From: Batillaria attramentaria
Lineage: Eukaryota > Mollusca > Gastropoda > Batillariidae
Length of the DNA: 64,000 nt
NCBI GenBank assembly: GCA_018292915.2
Contig: JACVVK020000039.1
Span: forward strand, 1,081,501 to 1,145,500
Reading direction: 5' to 3'
Shown here: positions 61,690 through 64,000 of the stretch, piece by piece
Layout: the number at the start of each line of letters is the position of its first letter
How positions within the stretch are numbered: the first letter of the stretch is position 1
Notes under the pieces: model-generated
What the model was told of the DNA's origin: nothing
Seen by the model: the letters and a program-made list of their open reading frames with translations, nothing else
Database searches by the model: none
Program-made: the position numbers and the translations under genes

Positions 61690-61885
61690 GCCGGTGTAGG
61701 ATCCGGTCCGGTCCCCCCTCTGAAGTAGTCCCCCGGGGGACCAATTCGTGGCAAAAACTGCTCTATAATGGTCCCCCCTTAGACATCCAGCCTCGTTTTC
61801 GACTGGTCCCCCTGGGCGATTTTGGTCCCCCCTCGCATCCAAAATAGGCCCCCTCTCGAAGTGGTCCCCCTCTTTTCTAACCAAT
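61690..61885. repeat. Interspersed repeat of spaced 'tggtccccc' motifs
   Basis: Eight or more occurrences of GTCCCCC, or its reverse complement, within 190 bp, including a palindromic GTCCCCCGGGGGAC near 61730. The spacing is irregular (about 20-35 bp), so it is not a simple tandem. Nature unknown. Confidence 0.7.
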
Positions 61886-61965
61886 GTAGTCAGTATTTAT
61901 TTTTAACTTTATTGTTATAGTGTGTGTCAACTCAGTAGAAAACGTGACTCTGGATCTCTCTCACT

Positions 61966-62093
61966 CTCTCTCTCTCTCTCTCTCTCTCGCCCCCCACACT
62001 TTCTCTCCTCCCCCCATCTCTCAAACACACACACACACACACATTATGCACGCACTCACGCACGCGTGCACACTCACTCACGCACGCACGCAC

Positions 62094-62179
<86 letters not shown>
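61966..62179. repeat. (CT)n and (CA)n microsatellite cluster
   Basis: (CT)n at 61966-61988, then CA and CGCA variants, then about 40 CA units to 62179. Confidence 0.96.
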
Positions 62180-62181
<2 letters not shown>

Positions 62182-62266
62182 CTCTTTCGTTATATGTATA
62201 ATTATTTTCATTTTTGTACAGAGATGTTATTCAAGATGATCTTGAACTGGGTCAAGGTTACAGTGT

Positions 62267-62452
62267 CAAATCTAAACTTTTAAAAGTGATTTAACTTCGT
62301 AGATTTGCCGTTCTATGTAGCCTATACTTTTGTTTTTTATTTTCTCTTTTTTTTTGTGGGATGAGAAAACGGTCGCCACTAAAAAACAAAAGTATAGGCT
62401 ACATAGAACGGCAAATCTACGAAGTTAAATCACTTTTAAAAGTTTAGATTTG
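62267..62452. repeat. Perfect 72-bp inverted repeat with 42-bp loop
   Basis: Arm 62267-62338 is the exact reverse complement of 62381-62452. The loop (62339-62380; TTTTCTC, T run, GTGGGATGAGAAAACGGTCG) is repeated in direct orientation straight after the right arm (62453-62498). The structure could form a stable hairpin about 190 bp upstream of the integrase start codon. Confidence 0.97.
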
Positions 62453-62492
62453 TTTTCTCTTTTTTTTTTTTTTTGTGGGATGAGAAAACGGT

Positions 62493-62589
62493 CGCCACGC
62501 TTCTTGACACGTCACGTGACTCGTGTCAAACATCGCCACGCTTCTTGACACGTCACGTGACTCGTGTCAAACATGCCTATAATTATAAG
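62493..62589 (+). promoter_or_regulatory. Candidate integrase promoter: two identical 41-bp E-box units and a TATA-like site
   Basis: Two exact tandem copies of a 41-bp unit (62493-62533 and 62534-62574). Each contains a near-palindrome centred on CACGTG (GACACGTCACGTGACTCGTG). They are followed at once by a TATA-like CTATAATTATAAG at 62577-62589, ~53 bp before the preferred ATG. Promoter role is inferred from position. Confidence 0.5.
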
Positions 62590-62641
62590 TACACGACAAT
62601 TCATTCCGTCAACCAGTCTTCGTTTTTCATTGACTATCATC

Positions 62642-64000
62642 ATGGACGACACTCTGTATGACAACGTGTTGAACTATTTGAAAAATGGCACTTACCCTCT
62701 GACCGCGAAAGGGGAAAACCGTGATGTGACTAAAGTTAAAAAGAGACAGTTGAGAAAGACTGCTGCAAAATACACAATTCGAGAGGATGTGCTCTACCAC
62801 GACGGAATCCTCGTGGCAAAGAGGAACCAGGTTCCAGAGATATTGCAAGAGTTTCATGACAACTATGTGAGCGGAGGACATTTGGGGATGAACAAGACTT
62901 ATAAGAAGGTGAGCACCCGTTTTTGTACTCCCAGTTTTAACAGGCTTTAGAATGGGAACGAGGTTTTGTGTGTTTCTGGTATGTCTGGTATAACCAACAC
63001 ATCGGATATAGCGGCCACTTTTGTCCTGGTGGACGTTATATCCGATGACTCCGTATATAACGTAAATTTTCCGGTATAGCCGATGTCTTCGGTATATAAC
63101 GGACATTTTCCGGATTGAAGACATTTCCTTTGCTGGCTCTCTCTCTCTCTCTCTCTCTCTCACTCACACCCCCCCCCCCCCCACACACACACACACTGTT
63201 ATCTACCAGTTATCTTTAAGACATAGTATTTATAAATATTTCATTACTCTTTTTTCTCTCTAGGTCTTGGAGCGTTACTTCTGGCATGGAATGAAACAGG
63301 AGGTTGAAGACTACTGCAGATCATGCTGTGTGTGCCAGAACATGAACGCTTGCAGAAAGAAGCCAGCAGCACCGCTTCACCCCATCCCAGTGCCCAAAAA
63401 GAAGTGGAGCCTCGTTGGAATGGACATCATAGGACCTTTGCAGGTCACTGACAGAGGTAACCAGTACATTGTTGCCCTCACAGACCACTTTACAAAGTCT
63501 CCCGTTGCCAAGGCCATCCCGTGCAAGAGTTCAGAGGAAGTTGCCAGATTCATGTACGAAACCATCTGCATCTTTGGCGCGTTTGATTCCCTCATAACTG
63601 ACCAAGGCCGTGAGTTCATTAACTTTGCGCTTGATATTCTCACCGACCGTTTCAATATCAACCATCGCATTTCTTCGGCCTACCACCCTGAGACGAACGG
63701 CCAACGGGAGAGGGACAATAGGACACTCAAAGACACTTTGGTAAAGATCACAGACAATGATGATTGGGATGAACTCTTGCCAGCAGCCCTGTTCGCCTAC
63801 CGAACATCCGTTCACAAGTCTACACAGTTTTCACCCTTTTTGGCATTGTATGGTGAGCAGGCAAAACTACCATTTGACGTCACTGGTGATGCCAACGAGC
63901 AAGATCTGAACGAAGAAATCATGGACACTATGAAGGGGATTCACGAGGAAGTCAAGAACAAAATTGGTGAAAACATTTCAAGGGCGCAGAAGAAGCAGAA
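62642..64000 (+). CDS. Integrase-like gene (GIN1/KRBA2/Ginger type), two exons seen, runs off the window
   Basis: Exon 1 is 62642-62908 (89 codons); the intron 62909-63263 runs from GTGAGC to CTCTCTAG; exon 2 starts at 63264 in phase 0 and is open to the window end. Residues ~72-113 form an HHCC zinc finger (HDNYVSGGH ... CRSCCVC). The integrase core follows with the DDE triad at Asp143 (GMDIIGPL), Asp202 (LITDQGREF) and Glu238 (GQRERDN), with exactly 35 residues between the last two. A typical AYRTSVHKSTQFSPFLALYG segment comes next. No protease, reverse transcriptase or gag precedes it, and it has its own intron and promoter-like region, so it is either a host gene derived from an integrase or a Ginger/GIN-type DNA transposase rather than part of an LTR element. 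An in-frame upstream ATG at 62573 is possible. No defects seen. Confidence 0.88.
63000..63120. repeat. Repeated 'tatataacg/ccgatg' motifs in the integrase intron
   Basis: Variants of ATATCCGATG, GTATATAACG and ATTTTCCGG occur two to three times each within 120 bp, in a pattern seen in interspersed repeats. It is followed by (CT)n and a C run at 63138-63181. Confidence 0.5.

Noticed and set aside
63264..64000. LTR retrotransposon or endogenous retrovirus pol fragment
   Set aside because: Integrase is the only domain, it is split by a spliceosomal intron, and no LTR, primer-binding site, reverse transcriptase or gag is visible upstream; cannot be excluded until sequence beyond the window is read.

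Overview
This window looks like nuclear DNA from an invertebrate animal, most likely a mollusc (gastropod-like). The evidence is intron-rich animal genes with GT-AG splicing, very dense (CA)n/(GT)n and (GA)n microsatellites, several families of tRNA-derived SINEs, LINE 3' ends and a DDE integrase gene. The phylum is an inference from repeat style and gene structure; no species-diagnostic marker was found. Nothing bacterial, organellar or CRISPR-like was seen.

Region by region: 1-7.0 kb holds no convincing gene, only SINE copies and simple repeats. At 7.0-13.4 kb lies a complete six-exon PDSS2 gene (minus strand; coenzyme Q side-chain synthase subunit 2, 400 aa), with a 32-copy 21-bp minisatellite in its last intron. 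A ~720-bp intergenic stretch separates it head-to-head from a complete ten-exon MLYCD gene (plus strand, 13.4-21.5 kb; malonyl-CoA decarboxylase, 530 aa). A small TIR transposon and SINEs sit in MLYCD introns. Every exon junction of both genes was checked for GT/AG and for reading phase, and both lengths fit the families. Both products act in mitochondrial lipid or quinone metabolism, so a shared bidirectional promoter is plausible.

From 23.8 to 57 kb there is no gene of a family I recognise. Instead there is a scatter of short ORFs, mostly on the minus strand. Five begin Met-Gly (23.9, 25.9, 27.8, 52.5 and 56.1 kb). Four of these fit the N-myristoylation pattern M-G-x-x-x-S, and those four lie directly behind a good 3' splice site, as if each had a noncoding first exon. 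Other candidate small genes are a two-exon ORF at 50.5-51.9 kb, an orphan exon at 33.6 kb and a C2HC-finger-like ORF at 56.8 kb. This set is the best candidate for something undescribed. Between them lie a near-intact RTE-like LINE (38.8-42.1 kb, 13-bp target-site duplication, one frameshift), a ~600-bp fold-back sequence (43.5-44.1 kb), 5'-truncated LINEs, SINEs and long compound microsatellites.

From 57 to 62 kb there is a 23-copy 23-bp minisatellite, a SINE and simple repeats. The window ends inside a spliced integrase gene (62.6 to beyond 64.0 kb) of the GIN1/KRBA2/Ginger type with an intact HHCC finger and DDE triad. It is preceded by a perfect 72-bp inverted repeat and a tandem 41-bp E-box unit. 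All gene models come from reading the sequence alone; no database or transcript evidence was available.
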